From positions 620,001-684,000 of the forward strand of contig NZ_CP063812.1 of assembly GCF_015277855.1 (NCBI RefSeq): DNA of 64,000 nucleotides, in the 5' to 3' direction. The stretch comes from Microbacterium cremeum (GTDB taxonomy: Bacteria > Actinomycetota > Actinomycetes > Actinomycetales > Microbacteriaceae). Positions 25,912 to 34,837 of this stretch are shown one piece after another. Under the pieces are notes generated by a model. That model searched no databases, had not been told where the DNA came from, and was given only the letters and a program-made list of their open reading frames with translations. The position numbers and the translations under genes were made by a program. Position 1 is the first letter of the stretch. Each line of letters starts with the position of its first letter.

Positions 25912-26402
25912 CCGACCCACTCCGCATCGTCGTCGGAAGCGACGATGCCGGCTACGAGTACAAGACGGCCCTGAAGGCCCTGCTCGAGAGCGACCCCCGC
26001 GTCGCGGTGGTCTCCGACGTCGGGGTCGCCGGCGACGAGCACACCGATTACCCCCACGTCGCGGTCGAGGCCGCACGCCGGGTCGCCGCGGGGGACGCCG
26101 ACCGGGCGCTGCTCGTCTGCGGCACGGGGCTCGGGGTGGCCATCTCGGCCAACAAGGTGCCCGGCATCCGTGCGGTCACCGCTCACGACAGCTATTCGGT
26201 GGAGCGCTCGGTGCTGAGCAACAACGCCCAGGTTCTCACGATGGGCCAGCGCGTGATCGGACTCGAGCTGGCCAAGCGACTCGTCTCGGAATGGCTGGGC
26301 TACCGGTTCGATCCGACCTCTTCGTCGGCGCCGAAGGTCGCGGCCATCGAGTCGTACGACCGCGCCGCCGACGTGCGCGACGCCGATGGGCAGACCTGCT
26401 GA
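25908..26402 (+). CDS. RpiB-type sugar phosphate isomerase
   Basis: The 164-residue protein belongs to the RpiB/LacAB family. It shows [10 protein letters not shown] at residues 10-19, [27 protein letters not shown] with the catalytic-type Cys, [11 protein letters not shown] and [16 protein letters not shown]. In standard RpiB the first motif is DHAG/DHVG; here the histidine is Asp, which may mark a different sugar phosphate. Relatives with this context act on D-erythrulose 4-phosphate or related sugars. It overlaps the kinase by ATGA and the next gene by one base. Confidence 0.9.
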   Translation: MTDPLRIVVGSDDAGYEYKTALKALLESDPRVAVVSDVGVAGDEHTDYPHVAVEAARRVAAGDADRALLVCGTGLGVAISANKVPGIRAVTAHDSYSVERSVLSNNAQVLTMGQRVIGLELAKRLVSEWLGYRFDPTSSSAPKVAAIESYDRAADVRDADGQTC

Positions 26403-27370
26403 TGGCCCGGATCGCCGTCGTCGGCAGCGGCTACATGGGAGGGGGCATGGCGCAGGTCTTCGCGCTCGCCGGCCACACCGTCGCGCTCGCCGACGTCACC
26501 GCCGAGATCGCCGCCTCGAACCTCGATCGGGTGCGCGCAGAGACCGCGCAGTTCGAACAGCAGGCGCTCTTCCCCGCCGGCGCCACCGAGCTGATCGCCG
26601 CCCACATCTCGTCCGCCGCGAGCATCGAAGAGGCGGTGACGGATGCCGATTTCATCGAGGAAGCCGTCCCCGAGCGCATCGAGATCAAGCACCAGACGCT
26701 CCGGCGCATCTCGGAGGCCAACACCGACGCGATCATCGGCAGCAACACGTCGACGATCTCGATCACGCGGCTCGCCGAGCCCGTGGTCAACCCCGAGCGG
26801 TTCCTCGGCGTGCACTTCTCGAACCCGGCGCCGTTCGTGCCGGGCGTCGAGATCATCCCGCACCCCGCGACGGCCGAGGCCGTGATCGACACGGTTCAGC
26901 AGCTGATCGAGGGGAGCGGCAAGATCGGCGCGCGCGTGAAGGACGCGACGGGGTTCGTGCTGAACCGCCTGCAGTACGCCCTGTTCCACGAGGCGACCCA
27001 GCTCGTCGACGAGGGCGTCGCCACCCCGGAGGACATCGACGCCATCGTGCGCTCGACCTTCGGGTTCCGGCTGCCGTTCTTCGGGCCGTTCGCGATCGCC
27101 GACATGGCGGGACTCGACGTCTACGCGTTCTGCTACGCCTCGCTGCAGGGAGAGTTCCCGGAGCGGTTCGCCACGCCCGCGATCCTCGCCGAGCGCATCG
27201 AGCGCGGCGAGCTGGGCACGAAGACCGGCGCGGGGTTCCGCGCGATCGACCCGGCGCGGATCCCCGAGCTCGTGGCCTACCGCAACCGCGCGTACGCGAA
27301 GATGAAGGTGCTCCTCGAGGAGCTCGGTCCTTCCCCCTTCGACGAGCCGGCACAGGAGACTCGCCCTTGA
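26402..27370 (+). CDS. 3-hydroxyacyl-CoA dehydrogenase family protein, probable sugar-acid dehydrogenase
   Basis: The 322-residue protein has an N-terminal Rossmann motif VGSGYMGGGMAQVFALAGH, the family segments DFIEEAVPERIEIKH, GSNTSTISITRLAEPVVNPE and RFLGVHFSNPAPFVPGVEII, and a helical dimer domain (ATGFVLNRLQYALFHEA, GPFAIADMAGLD). Mammalian L-gulonate 3-dehydrogenase belongs to this family, so in a sugar operon an aldonate 3-dehydrogenase role is more likely than beta-oxidation. It overlaps RpiB by one base (TGATG) and the oxidase by four. Confidence 0.85.
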   Translation: MARIAVVGSGYMGGGMAQVFALAGHTVALADVTAEIAASNLDRVRAETAQFEQQALFPAGATELIAAHISSAASIEEAVTDADFIEEAVPERIEIKHQTLRRISEANTDAIIGSNTSTISITRLAEPVVNPERFLGVHFSNPAPFVPGVEIIPHPATAEAVIDTVQQLIEGSGKIGARVKDATGFVLNRLQYALFHEATQLVDEGVATPEDIDAIVRSTFGFRLPFFGPFAIADMAGLDVYAFCYASLQGEFPERFATPAILAERIERGELGTKTGAGFRAIDPARIPELVAYRNRAYAKMKVLLEELGPSPFDEPAQETRP

Positions 27371-28644
27371 CCTCGACCCCGTCCCACCCGGTCGCCGCGC
27401 GCAACTGGGCCTCGAACCTGACCTATGCCGCGGCGACGGTGGTCGCCCCGCGCTCGCTGGACGAGCTCGCCGAGGTGGTGCGCACTTCCGCGCGGGTGAA
27501 GGCGCTCGGCAGCCGTCACTGCTTCAACACGATCGCCGACACCGATGGCGTGCACATCCTGTCGAGCGAGCTGCCGGCCGAGATCTCGATCGATCCCGGG
27601 CGGCGCATCGTGCGCGCATCGGCCGGGCTGCGCTACGGCGACCTCGCGCCTGTGCTGCACCGCGAGAGATGGGCACTGGCGAACCTCGCGTCGCTGCCGC
27701 ATATCTCGCTCGCGGGCGCGGTCGCGACCGGCACCCACGGTTCGGGCGACGCCGTCACCTCGCTCGCGGCCGCCGTCGCCGGGCTCGAGCTCCTGACCGC
27801 CGACGGCGAGCTGCTCACGGTCCGCCGCGGCGATCCCGGCTTCGAGGGGTTCGTCGTCTCGCTGGGCGCGCTCGGCATCGTGACCGCGCTCGAGCTCGAC
27901 ATCGTCCCGGCGTTCGAGGTCGCGCAGACGGTGTACGAGCGGCTGCCGCTGGAGGCCGTGCTCGACGACCTCGACGCCGTCACCGGGCTCGGCTACAGCG
28001 TCTCGATGTTCCACACGTGGCGCGAGCCCGACGTCGTCGACCAGCTGTGGGTGAAACGGCGCGCGGATGCCGTCGGGGCCCTGCCCGACGAGGTCCTCGG
28101 TGCCGCGAAGGCCGCGGTCACGAGGCATCCGCTCCCCGACGTGTCGGCCGAGAGCTGCACCGACCAGCTCGGCGCGCCGGGGCCGTGGTTCGCCAGGCTT
28201 CCGCATTTCAAGCTCGAGTTCACACCGTCCAACGGCGACGAGCTGCAGTCCGAGTTCCTCGTGCCGCGGCGCCACGCGGTCGCCGCGATACGCGAGCTGC
28301 GCGGGCTCGCCGGGGCCGTCGCGCCGCTGCTGCAGGTGTGCGAGCTGCGCACCGTCGCGGGCGACGACCTGTGGCTCTCTCCCGCCTACGGCACCGACGT
28401 GCTCGGCCTCCACTTCACGTGGCGGCCGGATCAGCCCGGCGTCGAGAGGCTGCTGCCGGCGATCGAGAGCGCCCTCGAGCCGCTGGGCGCGCGGCCGCAC
28501 TGGGGCAAGCTGTTCACGCTCGACGGTGCGGCCGAACGGATGCCGCGGCTCTATCCCCGCTGGAACGACTTCGGCGCGCTGCGCCGCCGCCTCGACCCGC
28601 GCGGCGTGTTCGGCAACGGCTTCCTCGCACGACTCGGCCTCTGA
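27367..28644 (+). CDS. FAD-dependent alditol oxidase (AldO/xylitol oxidase type)
   Basis: The 425-residue protein has the VAO-type FAD domain: KALGSRHCFN with His51 in the place of the covalent FAD histidine, SLPHISLAGAVATGTHGSGD (~109-128), GALGIVTALELDIVPAF, and the C-terminal ARPHWGKLF with YPRWNDF and DPRGVFGNGFL. Streptomyces AldO is close in length (418). It oxidises polyols such as xylitol or sorbitol at C1 to aldoses, making hydrogen peroxide. The start is TTG 27367, overlapping the previous stop (TTGA); no better start exists in frame. Confidence 0.9.
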   Translation: MTSTPSHPVAARNWASNLTYAAATVVAPRSLDELAEVVRTSARVKALGSRHCFNTIADTDGVHILSSELPAEISIDPGRRIVRASAGLRYGDLAPVLHRERWALANLASLPHISLAGAVATGTHGSGDAVTSLAAAVAGLELLTADGELLTVRRGDPGFEGFVVSLGALGIVTALELDIVPAFEVAQTVYERLPLEAVLDDLDAVTGLGYSVSMFHTWREPDVVDQLWVKRRADAVGALPDEVLGAAKAAVTRHPLPDVSAESCTDQLGAPGPWFARLPHFKLEFTPSNGDELQSEFLVPRRHAVAAIRELRGLAGAVAPLLQVCELRTVAGDDLWLSPAYGTDVLGLHFTWRPDQPGVERLLPAIESALEPLGARPHWGKLFTLDGAAERMPRLYPRWNDFGALRRRLDPRGVFGNGFLARLGL

Positions 28645-28655
28645 ATCCGCGCGCG

Positions 28656-28841
28656 TCACCGGCGCGCGTGCTCGTTGGGATCGCGTTCGAGACGCTGCGC
28701 GGCGATCGGCACCGCGACCGCGGCGACGATGCACAGCACACCGCCGATGAAGACGAGCCCCGGCAGGATCGGCGATGCGAACGAGATGCCGACCAGCCAC
28801 ATGCCGCCGATCAGCAGGATGCCGTAGAGGGCGAAGAGCAT
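28656..28841 (-). CDS. Small two-helix membrane protein
   Basis: The 61-residue product has two hydrophobic segments, residues ~2-20 (LFALYGILLIGGMWLVGIS) and ~24-48 (PILPGLVFIGGVLCIVAAVA), then a charged tail AQRLERDPNEHARR. GGAGGTGGACC precedes the ATG at 28841, which supports expression. It is convergent with the alditol oxidase. No function is recognised. Confidence 0.75.
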   Translation of the reverse strand: MLFALYGILLIGGMWLVGISFASPILPGLVFIGGVLCIVAAVAVPIAAQRLERDPNEHARR

Positions 28842-28972
28842 GGTCCACCTCCGATGGGATCGGTTCTCCCTCCGTGATACGCCGGTGGGCGGCTCGCATC
28901 GCGGGGGTTGACTTCGCCCCGGACGCCGGACTCGCTCTCGCCGCGGCATCCCGTTCGCGTCACAATGACGGC

Positions 28973-29335
28973 ATGAGACTCGTGCAGATCGCCCAGCACG
29001 CCGACGATCTCGACCGGGCGGCCGCCTTCTACTCGGCTCTGCTGGGTGCCGAGCCGACCGCCGCGTTCGACCCGCCGGGGCTGCTGTTCTTCGACCTCGA
29101 CGGCGTGCGGCTGCTGCTGGATCGCAACGCGCCGTCATCGCTCGTGTACCTGCGCGTCGACGACGTGCCTCAAGCTCTCGAGCGCCTCGCCGGGGTCGAG
29201 GTGGTCTCGGAGCCGCACGTGATCTTCCATCACGACGACGACCGCCTCGGACCCGCGGGGCACGACGAGTGGCACGCGTTCGCGAAGGACTCCGAGGGCA
29301 ACACGCTCGGGCTCGTCGCCTTCCGGCCCTCCTGA
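28973..29335 (+). CDS. VOC/glyoxalase-fold protein
   Basis: The 120-residue product matches the vicinal oxygen chelate fold: an N-terminal IAQHADDLDRAAAFYSALLG, FDLDGVRLLLDRNAPSSLVYLRVDD in the middle and WHAFAKDSEGNTLGLVAFRP at the end with the typical final Glu/Asp-Gly pattern. The start at ATG 28973 is supported by family length. Substrate is unknown; relatives include glyoxalase I, dioxygenases and resistance proteins. Confidence 0.85.
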   Translation: MRLVQIAQHADDLDRAAAFYSALLGAEPTAAFDPPGLLFFDLDGVRLLLDRNAPSSLVYLRVDDVPQALERLAGVEVVSEPHVIFHHDDDRLGPAGHDEWHAFAKDSEGNTLGLVAFRPS

Positions 29336-29431
29336 GTCCGCGGTCCACGCGGCCCTCGACTCCGGGCGTTCGCCCGGCGGACCGCTCTCGTTCACACGCA
29401 TTGCCGAGCATCGAGTGCCCGAAGGAGCCCG

Positions 29432-30667
29432 ATGCCACCCCGTCACCCCCGCCGCCGCCCCGCCCACCGTCCGCTGGTCCGTCTCGTCTTCGCCGTCCTC
29501 GCGCTCGCCGTGGGGCTGGCCGCGTCGCCGGCCGCGGCGACGCCGGCCGCCGCCCACGGCTTCTCGAGCGTGGTCTACGTCCAGGCCTCGGCGCTCGGCG
29601 GTGACACGGTCGGCACGGTCGTCGAGCTCGAGTACGACCTCCTGGTCTCGTCGGTGGCGCAGTACGCCGACGCGCCGGAGTTCTCGCAGGACGGCATGGA
29701 CGTGTGGAAGACGGGGGAGGAGGCATCCGCCCTCAACGCGTACGACGACGCGATCGTCGCCTACGTCACCGCGCGCTTCGGCGTCTCCGCCGACGGGGCC
29801 GCGTGCGATCCGCGGCAGGCGGGCGAGCTCAGCGCGACCGAGCGCGACGGCGTCCCGTACGCCGTGCTGACGCTCGAGCACGACTGCCCGCCGTCGGGCG
29901 TGCACGAGATCCGCAGCGCGCTGTTCCCCGACGGCGAGAACTACGTGCGCAACACGGTCACGATCGTCGAGTACGAGCTCGACACCCAGGCCGGCACCGC
30001 GACTCTCGACAAAGGTGCGCCCGTCTTCAGCACCCAGCAGTCCCTCGGCGAACGGCTCGGCCACTTCTTCGTGCTCGGCGCCGAGCACCTGCTGTTCGGC
30101 ATCGACCACGTGCTGTTCCTGCTCGCGCTCATCGTCGGCTCGCGACGCCTGCGCGACATCGTGCTCGCGGCGACCGCGTTCACGCTCGCGCACTCGGTGA
30201 CGTTCATCCTCGCGGCGCTGGGCGTCGTGTCGGTGCCGGCCGCGATCGTCGAGCCGGTGATCGCGCTGTCGATCGCCGTCGTCGCGCTCTGGTACCTGTG
30301 GCGGGTGTGGCGCGAGCGGGGCGGCCTGTTCGCGGAGGCCACCGCTCCCGCGAAGCGGGGGTTCGAAGCGACGGATGCCGCACGCCTGACGGTCGTGTTC
30401 CTCTTCGGCCTGCTGCACGGCGTCGGGTTCGCGGGTGCCCTCGGTATCGACGAGCCGTTCTCGTGGCAGCTGCTGGGCTCGCTGCTGGTCTTCAACGTCG
30501 GCATCGAGGCGGTGCAGGTGGCGATCATCCTCGCGGTGTTCCCGCTGCTGCTGCTCCTGCGCCGTCGCGCCCCTCGCACCGGCCTGGGCGTCGGGATCGC
30601 CGTCGCTGGGGGAGTCGCCGCCATGGGCCTGGTGTGGTTCGTCGAGCGTCTGCTCGGCCTCGGCTGA
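29432..30667 (+). CDS. HupE/UreJ-like membrane protein
   Basis: The 411-residue protein has a signal peptide (basic start, LVFAVLALAVGLAA, cleavage near AAA-HGF), an extracellular domain to ~residue 195, then a membrane domain of the HupE/UreJ_2 family: EHLLFGIDHVLFLLALIVG, ATAFTLAHSVTFILAALGVV, FGLLHGVGFAGAL and FNVGIEAVQVAII, with conserved His and Asp typical of metal (nickel or cobalt) permease-like proteins. GAAGGAG lies before ATG 29432. Its role in this organism is not known; no urease or hydrogenase gene is nearby. Confidence 0.82.
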   Translation: MPPRHPRRRPAHRPLVRLVFAVLALAVGLAASPAAATPAAAHGFSSVVYVQASALGGDTVGTVVELEYDLLVSSVAQYADAPEFSQDGMDVWKTGEEASALNAYDDAIVAYVTARFGVSADGAACDPRQAGELSATERDGVPYAVLTLEHDCPPSGVHEIRSALFPDGENYVRNTVTIVEYELDTQAGTATLDKGAPVFSTQQSLGERLGHFFVLGAEHLLFGIDHVLFLLALIVGSRRLRDIVLAATAFTLAHSVTFILAALGVVSVPAAIVEPVIALSIAVVALWYLWRVWRERGGLFAEATAPAKRGFEATDAARLTVVFLFGLLHGVGFAGALGIDEPFSWQLLGSLLVFNVGIEAVQVAIILAVFPLLLLLRRRAPRTGLGVGIAVAGGVAAMGLVWFVERLLGLG

Positions 30668-30776
30668 GAGGTTCGCGGCAGACTGCGTGGCGCAGGTGGG
30701 TGGGTCGAGGCATCCTGCTGCTATCGAGTCGGTAACGGGGTGCAGAGTGCCCACCGGCACGGCGTAGCCTGGACGG

Positions 30777-32492
30777 GTGAGCGCCTACGTCTCGGCGTTC
30801 GAGCTGTTCTCCATCGGTGTAGGACCCTCGAGCTCCCACACGGTCGGTCCCATGCGGGCCGCCCATGACTTCGTCGTGCGACTGCGCGAAGCCGGCCTGC
30901 TGCCGCGCGTCGGCCGCGTGACCTGCACGCTGTACGGATCGCTCGGCGCGACCGGCATCGGCCACGGCACACCCGACGCCGTGGTCGCCGGCCTCCGCGG
31001 CCTCGAGCCCGAGACCGTGGACCCCGATGCCGTGCGTGCCGCCTGGAGCGGATGGCCCGCGGACGCCATGCTCGACCTCGGCGGTGAGCGGCAGATCCCG
31101 TTCGACCGGGGCGACGTCGTGTTCGCACCGCGGACGCGGCTGCCGGCGCACCCCAACGCGATGACGCTCGAGGCCTGGGCCACGGCCGACGACGGACCCG
31201 TGCGTGCCGTGGCCGCCGCGACGGGGGTGCGCGAGACGGGGGCCGCGGTAGCTCCGGTGGTGACGGCGCCGGGGGCGGTCGCGCCGGGAGCGATCGCGTC
31301 GGGGACGGTCGCGCCGGGGGCGACGGGGTCGGGGACGGTCGCGCCGGGGACGGTCGCGCCGGGGGCGACGGGGTCGGGGACGGTCGCGCCGAGAGCGACG
31401 GATGCCGGACTCCTCGTCCGCGAGACCTATTACTCCGTCGGCGGCGGGTTCATCCGCCGAGACGGCGAGCCGACGGCAGGGGAAGGTGCCCACCCGTTCC
31501 CGCTCGCGTTCACGAGCGCCGAGGAACTGCTCGCCCTGTGCGACGAGCGCGGGCTCACGATCGCCGAGGCGGCGAGGCTCAACGAGGCGGCGGGGCGCAG
31601 CGATGAGGAGATCGCCGAGGGCCTCGACGCGATCTGGGACGCGATGGCCGCCTGCGTGAACGCGGGCCTGCACGCCGGCGGCGTGCTGCCCGGGATGCTG
31701 GGAGTTAAGCGCCGTGCCGCCGCGATCCGCGTGCAGCTGGAGGCCGCCGAAGCCGACGGCCGGAGGGAACTGCCCGGCGAGTGGCTCGGTGCGTTCGCGC
31801 TCGCGGTGAACGAAGAGAACGCCGCCGGCGGGCGCGTCGTCACGGCGCCGACGAACGGCGCCGCGGGCATCGTTCCGGCGGTCGCGATGTACTGGTGGCG
31901 CTTCCTCGCCGACTCCGGGCTCGGGGCCGGCAACGCCGTGACTCCCTACGGCGAGCTCGTCGGCAGCGCCCTCCTCGGCTACCACGGACACGCCGTCGCA
32001 CCCGAGGGGGCCGCCCGCTGGGACGACGAGCAGGTGGCCGAGGCGAACCGCCGCCGAGGCATCCGTCGTTTCCTGCTCACGGCGACCGCGCTGGGCTCGC
32101 TGTTCAAGGCGAACGCCTCGATCTCGGGGGCCGAGGGCGGCTGCCAGGCCGAGGTCGGCTCCGCGTGCGCGATGGCGGCGGGCGGGCTGACGGCGGTCAT
32201 GGGCGGCACCAACCGCCAGATCGAGAACGCCGCCGAGATCGCGATGGAGCACCACCTCGGCCTCACGTGCGATCCGGTCGGCGGGCTCGTGCAGATCCCG
32301 TGCATCGAGCGCAACGCGATCGCCGCGTCGACGGCGGTCACCGCGGCCCGCCTCGCGCTGCGCGGCGACGGCAGCCACTACGTCTCGCTCGACGCCGTCG
32401 TCGAGACCATGCGCCAGACCGGCATCGACATGTCGCATAAGTACAAGGAGACCAGCGAGGGCGGCCTCGCGGTCAACGTCATCGAGTGCTGA
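30777..32492 (+). CDS. sdaA: L-serine dehydratase (single-chain, iron-sulfur), with repetitive linker
   Basis: The 571-residue enzyme deaminates L-serine to pyruvate and ammonia. The beta domain carries [21 protein letters not shown] (residues ~12-32) and the alpha domain [14 protein letters not shown] text ([15 protein letters not shown]), [29 protein letters not shown] and [14 protein letters not shown]; the cysteines in GSAC, LTC and IPC ligate the 4Fe-4S cluster. Between the domains, residues ~156-207 are a low-complexity Ala-Pro-Gly-Thr-Val repeat not normal for the family, which makes the protein ~50 residues longer than usual. The start is GTG 30777. Confidence 0.95.
   Translation: MSAYVSAFELFSIGVGPSSSHTVGPMRAAHDFVVRLREAGLLPRVGRVTCTLYGSLGATGIGHGTPDAVVAGLRGLEPETVDPDAVRAAWSGWPADAMLDLGGERQIPFDRGDVVFAPRTRLPAHPNAMTLEAWATADDGPVRAVAAATGVRETGAAVAPVVTAPGAVAPGAIASGTVAPGATGSGTVAPGTVAPGATGSGTVAPRATDAGLLVRETYYSVGGGFIRRDGEPTAGEGAHPFPLAFTSAEELLALCDERGLTIAEAARLNEAAGRSDEEIAEGLDAIWDAMAACVNAGLHAGGVLPGMLGVKRRAAAIRVQLEAAEADGRRELPGEWLGAFALAVNEENAAGGRVVTAPTNGAAGIVPAVAMYWWRFLADSGLGAGNAVTPYGELVGSALLGYHGHAVAPEGAARWDDEQVAEANRRRGIRRFLLTATALGSLFKANASISGAEGGCQAEVGSACAMAAGGLTAVMGGTNRQIENAAEIAMEHHLGLTCDPVGGLVQIPCIERNAIAASTAVTAARLALRGDGSHYVSLDAVVETMRQTGIDMSHKYKETSEGGLAVNVIEC
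31264..31397 (+). repeat. Minisatellite-like repeats inside sdaA
   Basis: In-frame units built on GCGCCGGGGGCGACGGGG and TCGGGGACGGTC repeat several times with small changes and encode repeated [10 protein letters not shown] blocks. The unit lengths are multiples of three, so copy-number change would keep the gene open. Confidence 0.85.
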
Positions 32493-32509
32493 CGCTTCCC
32501 GCGGTGCTC

Positions 32510-33255
32510 TCGCGCGGGTTTCGTGTGCTCGGGTCGGGGTTGCCCGGTTCAGGTGGCGCAACACGCGGAATCGAGCGAGCGATGCCGCGTGTCGTGCCAC
32601 GTGAATGCACGCGGTTCCGCGGGTTTCGTGTGCTCGGGTCGGGGTTGCCCGGTTCAGGTGGCGCAACACGCGGAATGGCGTGACGGATGCCGCGTGTCGT
32701 GCCACGTGAATGCACGCGGTTCCGCGGGTTTCGTGTGCTCGGGTCGGGGTTGCCCGGTTCAGGTGGCGCAACACGCGGAATCGGGTGAGCGATGCCGCGT
32801 GTCGTGCCACGTGAACGCGCGCGGTTGCGCGGGTTTCGTGTGCTCGGGTCGGGGTTGTCTGGTTCAGGTGGCGCAACACGCGGAATGGGGTGAGCGATGC
32901 CGCGTGTCGTGCCACGTGAACGCGCGCGGTTGCGCGGGGTCGCGTCGCGTGGTCGGGTCCGGGGTTGTCTGGTTCAGGTGGCGCAACACGCGGAATGGGG
33001 TGAGCGATGCCGCGTGTCGTGCCACGTGAACGCGCGCGGTTGCGCGGGGTCGCGTCGCGTGGTCGGGTCCGGGGTTGCCTGGTTCAGGTGGCGCAACACG
33101 CGGAATGGCGTGGCGGATGCCGCGTGTCGTGCCACGTGAATGCGCGCGGTTGCGCGGGGTCGCGTCGCGTGCTCGGGTCGGGGTTGCCCGGTTCAGGTGG
33201 CGCAACACGCGGAATGGCGTGACGGAGTTCGCGTGTCGTGCCACGCGAACGCACA
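32510..33255 (+). repeat. Tandem array of seven ~105-110 bp units, each with a 48-bp hairpin
   Basis: The hairpin arm GTGGCGCAACACGCGG begins at 32553, 32658, 32763, 32868, 32978, 33088 and 33197, so the period is 105 for the first four units and ~110 for the rest. Each arm is answered 16 bases later by CCGCGTGTCGTGCCAC (14 of 16 positions pair). Loops vary around AATnnnGTGAnnGATG. The inter-hairpin spacer is G-rich. No long coding frame is credible across it. This fills the space between sdaA and the DUF559-like gene. Confidence 0.92.
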
Positions 33256-33278
33256 CACGCCCGCGCCCCGCCACGCGC

Positions 33279-34256
33279 CTACGACGGCGTGGGGTTCCAG
33301 CCGCGCCGACGCAGGACCGACCGCACGATCGCCACCCCGCGTCGATCGGCGCTGCGCACGTGCGCGGACGTGAGGCGGACGACCTCCCAACCCTCGGCGA
33401 CGTACGCGGCGTACTTGTCGATGTCGCGATTCCACTGCGCGCGATCGGTGCGGTGGTGGTCGCCCTCGATCTCGACCACAGTCCGATACTCGCGAAACAC
33501 GAACTCCGTGATCCCCAGAAGGACCCCGCGACCGTCGCGGATCTCGACGTCGAGCTCGGGCGTCGGCAGTCCGTCGGCCGCGGCATCCAGTCGGAAGTCG
33601 GTCTCGAGCGGCGACGCACTGCCCACCTGAATGAGCGGAAGCGCCTCGACGAGGCGACCGATGCCGCGGCGCCTGCCGGCGGAGACGATCGCCGTGAGGT
33701 CCTCGATCGTGCCGAGGCGCTCGCCTGGCTGAGGCCTTCCACGCTGGTCGCGAGGGATGCGCACGATCTGATCGCCGAGCGCGACGAGCTCTCGCACGCT
33801 GAGCTCCGCAGCGAGCATGGCCCACGTCGAGGCCGCGTCCGTTGTGCGTATCCCAGCGTGCACGCGCACGTTCGCGAGTTGCGGCTCGACTTTGATTCCA
33901 CGGATGCCTCGTGCCCGCGGTGCACGCGCCGGTGCGAACACGGCGACCTCGAGGCGTGTGCCCGGGCCGACCGAGAAGCCGAGATGCACCGCGGCGCTTC
34001 GCCCTGCGAGGAACACGTGCGGCCGCATCGCTGTCGCGTACGCCTCGATCTTTCGCTGCTCGCTGCGCTGGGCGACCTCGTCGATGGACAGATCCAGGCC
34101 GGGCTCGGGAACTTCCTCAGCCTGACGGACGCCATGGAACGGTGCGCTGAGGTCGCTCGCCTGCAATCGGCCGGATGACACGCCGCATCGGCGAGCCTCG
34201 GCGACGGCGAAGGCGCTTCCGAGGCGCTCGGGCAACGGAGTCGGACGGGCAGACAT
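33279..34256 (-). CDS. DUF559/VSR-like endonuclease-domain protein
   Basis: The 325-residue product (start Met at 34256; a longer frame to 34334 has weaker text) has an N-terminal winged-helix-like part (RLGSAFAVAEARRCGVSSGRL), a middle region as in actinobacterial AbiEi-antitoxin-like proteins (VFLAGRSAAVHLG, RGIRGIKVEP, ASTWAMLAAELSVRELVALGD) and a C-terminal nuclease-like domain: PELDVEIRD, EFVFREYRTVVEIEGDHHRT, RDIDKYAAYVAEGWEVVRLT. The Asp/Glu pattern fits PD-(D/E)xK nucleases of the VSR/DUF559 group. Hairpin repeat arrays lie on both sides. Its function is unknown. Confidence 0.78.
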   Translation of the reverse strand: MSARPTPLPERLGSAFAVAEARRCGVSSGRLQASDLSAPFHGVRQAEEVPEPGLDLSIDEVAQRSEQRKIEAYATAMRPHVFLAGRSAAVHLGFSVGPGTRLEVAVFAPARAPRARGIRGIKVEPQLANVRVHAGIRTTDAASTWAMLAAELSVRELVALGDQIVRIPRDQRGRPQPGERLGTIEDLTAIVSAGRRRGIGRLVEALPLIQVGSASPLETDFRLDAAADGLPTPELDVEIRDGRGVLLGITEFVFREYRTVVEIEGDHHRTDRAQWNRDIDKYAAYVAEGWEVVRLTSAHVRSADRRGVAIVRSVLRRRGWNPTPS

Positions 34257-34374
34257 CTGACGAAGATGCCGTGCGCGGACGCCACCTGGGGCGCGGCGGC
34301 CCGAGATTGTGAGCGCCGCACCGCACACCGCCACCTGTGGAGGAGACGCTGCTCACCGCCGATTCCAGATTCAC

Positions 34375-34631
34375 GTGGCGCGACACGCGGGGTAAGTGGG
34401 GTGATTCCGCGTGTTGTGCCACTTGAGCTGGCGGTGTGGTTGTTCGCGCGGGGTGGCGCGCTGGCGCCGGGGGCTTCGGGTGGCGCGACACGCGGGGTGG
34501 GTGGGGTGATTCCGCGTGTTGTGCCACTTGAGCTGGCGGTGTGGTTGTTCGCGCGGGGCGGCGCGCCGGCGCGGGGGCTTCGGGTGGCGCGACACGCGGG
34601 GTGGGTGGGGTGATTCCGCGTGTTGTGCCAC
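34375..34631 (+). repeat. Second hairpin array, three units at ~105-bp spacing
   Basis: Three 48-bp hairpins at 34375-34422, 34480-34527 and 34584-34631 have the arms GTGGCGCGACACGCGG and CCGCGTGTTGTGCCAC, nearly the same as in the array at 32510-33255, and the same period, but the spacers between hairpins are different in sequence. It fills the gap between the nuclease gene and hsp20. Confidence 0.9.
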
Positions 34632-34755
34632 TTACGGCGACGGCAACGGCTGCGGCTGCGGCGGGCAGCAGCGGTCGCGCGCCGCGACCGGCCACGAAGA
34701 ACGGCCGCGGACGGATGCCGGGGCATCCGTTCGTTCTGGGCGAACACGGACGCTC

Positions 34756-34782
34756 TTAGCACTCGGCCAGGCAGAGTGCTAA
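34756..34782. promoter_or_regulatory. CIRCE element (HrcA operator)
   Basis: TTAGCACTC, nine bases, GAGTGCTAA is a perfect copy of the CIRCE consensus bound by the heat-shock repressor HrcA. It lies 56 bp before the hsp20 start codon. Confidence 0.95.
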
Positions 34783-34792
34783 TCTGTCGTTA

Positions 34793-34813
34793 GTTGAGTC
34801 GAGTGGGCTCAAC
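34793..34813. promoter_or_regulatory. HAIR-like element (HspR operator candidate)
   Basis: GTTGAGT, seven bases, GCTCAAC resembles the HAIR consensus CTTGAGT-N7-ACTCAAG bound by HspR, with arms pairing at six of seven positions. It follows the CIRCE element by ten bases, so hsp20 may be under two heat-shock repressors. Confidence 0.7.
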
Positions 34814-34837
34814 TCTAGGACAGAGAGGAGATATCCC

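Noticed and set aside
32523..33139. Coding frames across the repeat array on the plus strand
   Set aside because: They arise from the period and GC content. The text is a repeated block with no domain and no ribosome site.
32510..33255. CRISPR array
   Set aside because: The repeats are ~105-110 bp with most of the unit conserved, including the part that would be the spacer. No cas gene is near, so it is a tandem hairpin array.
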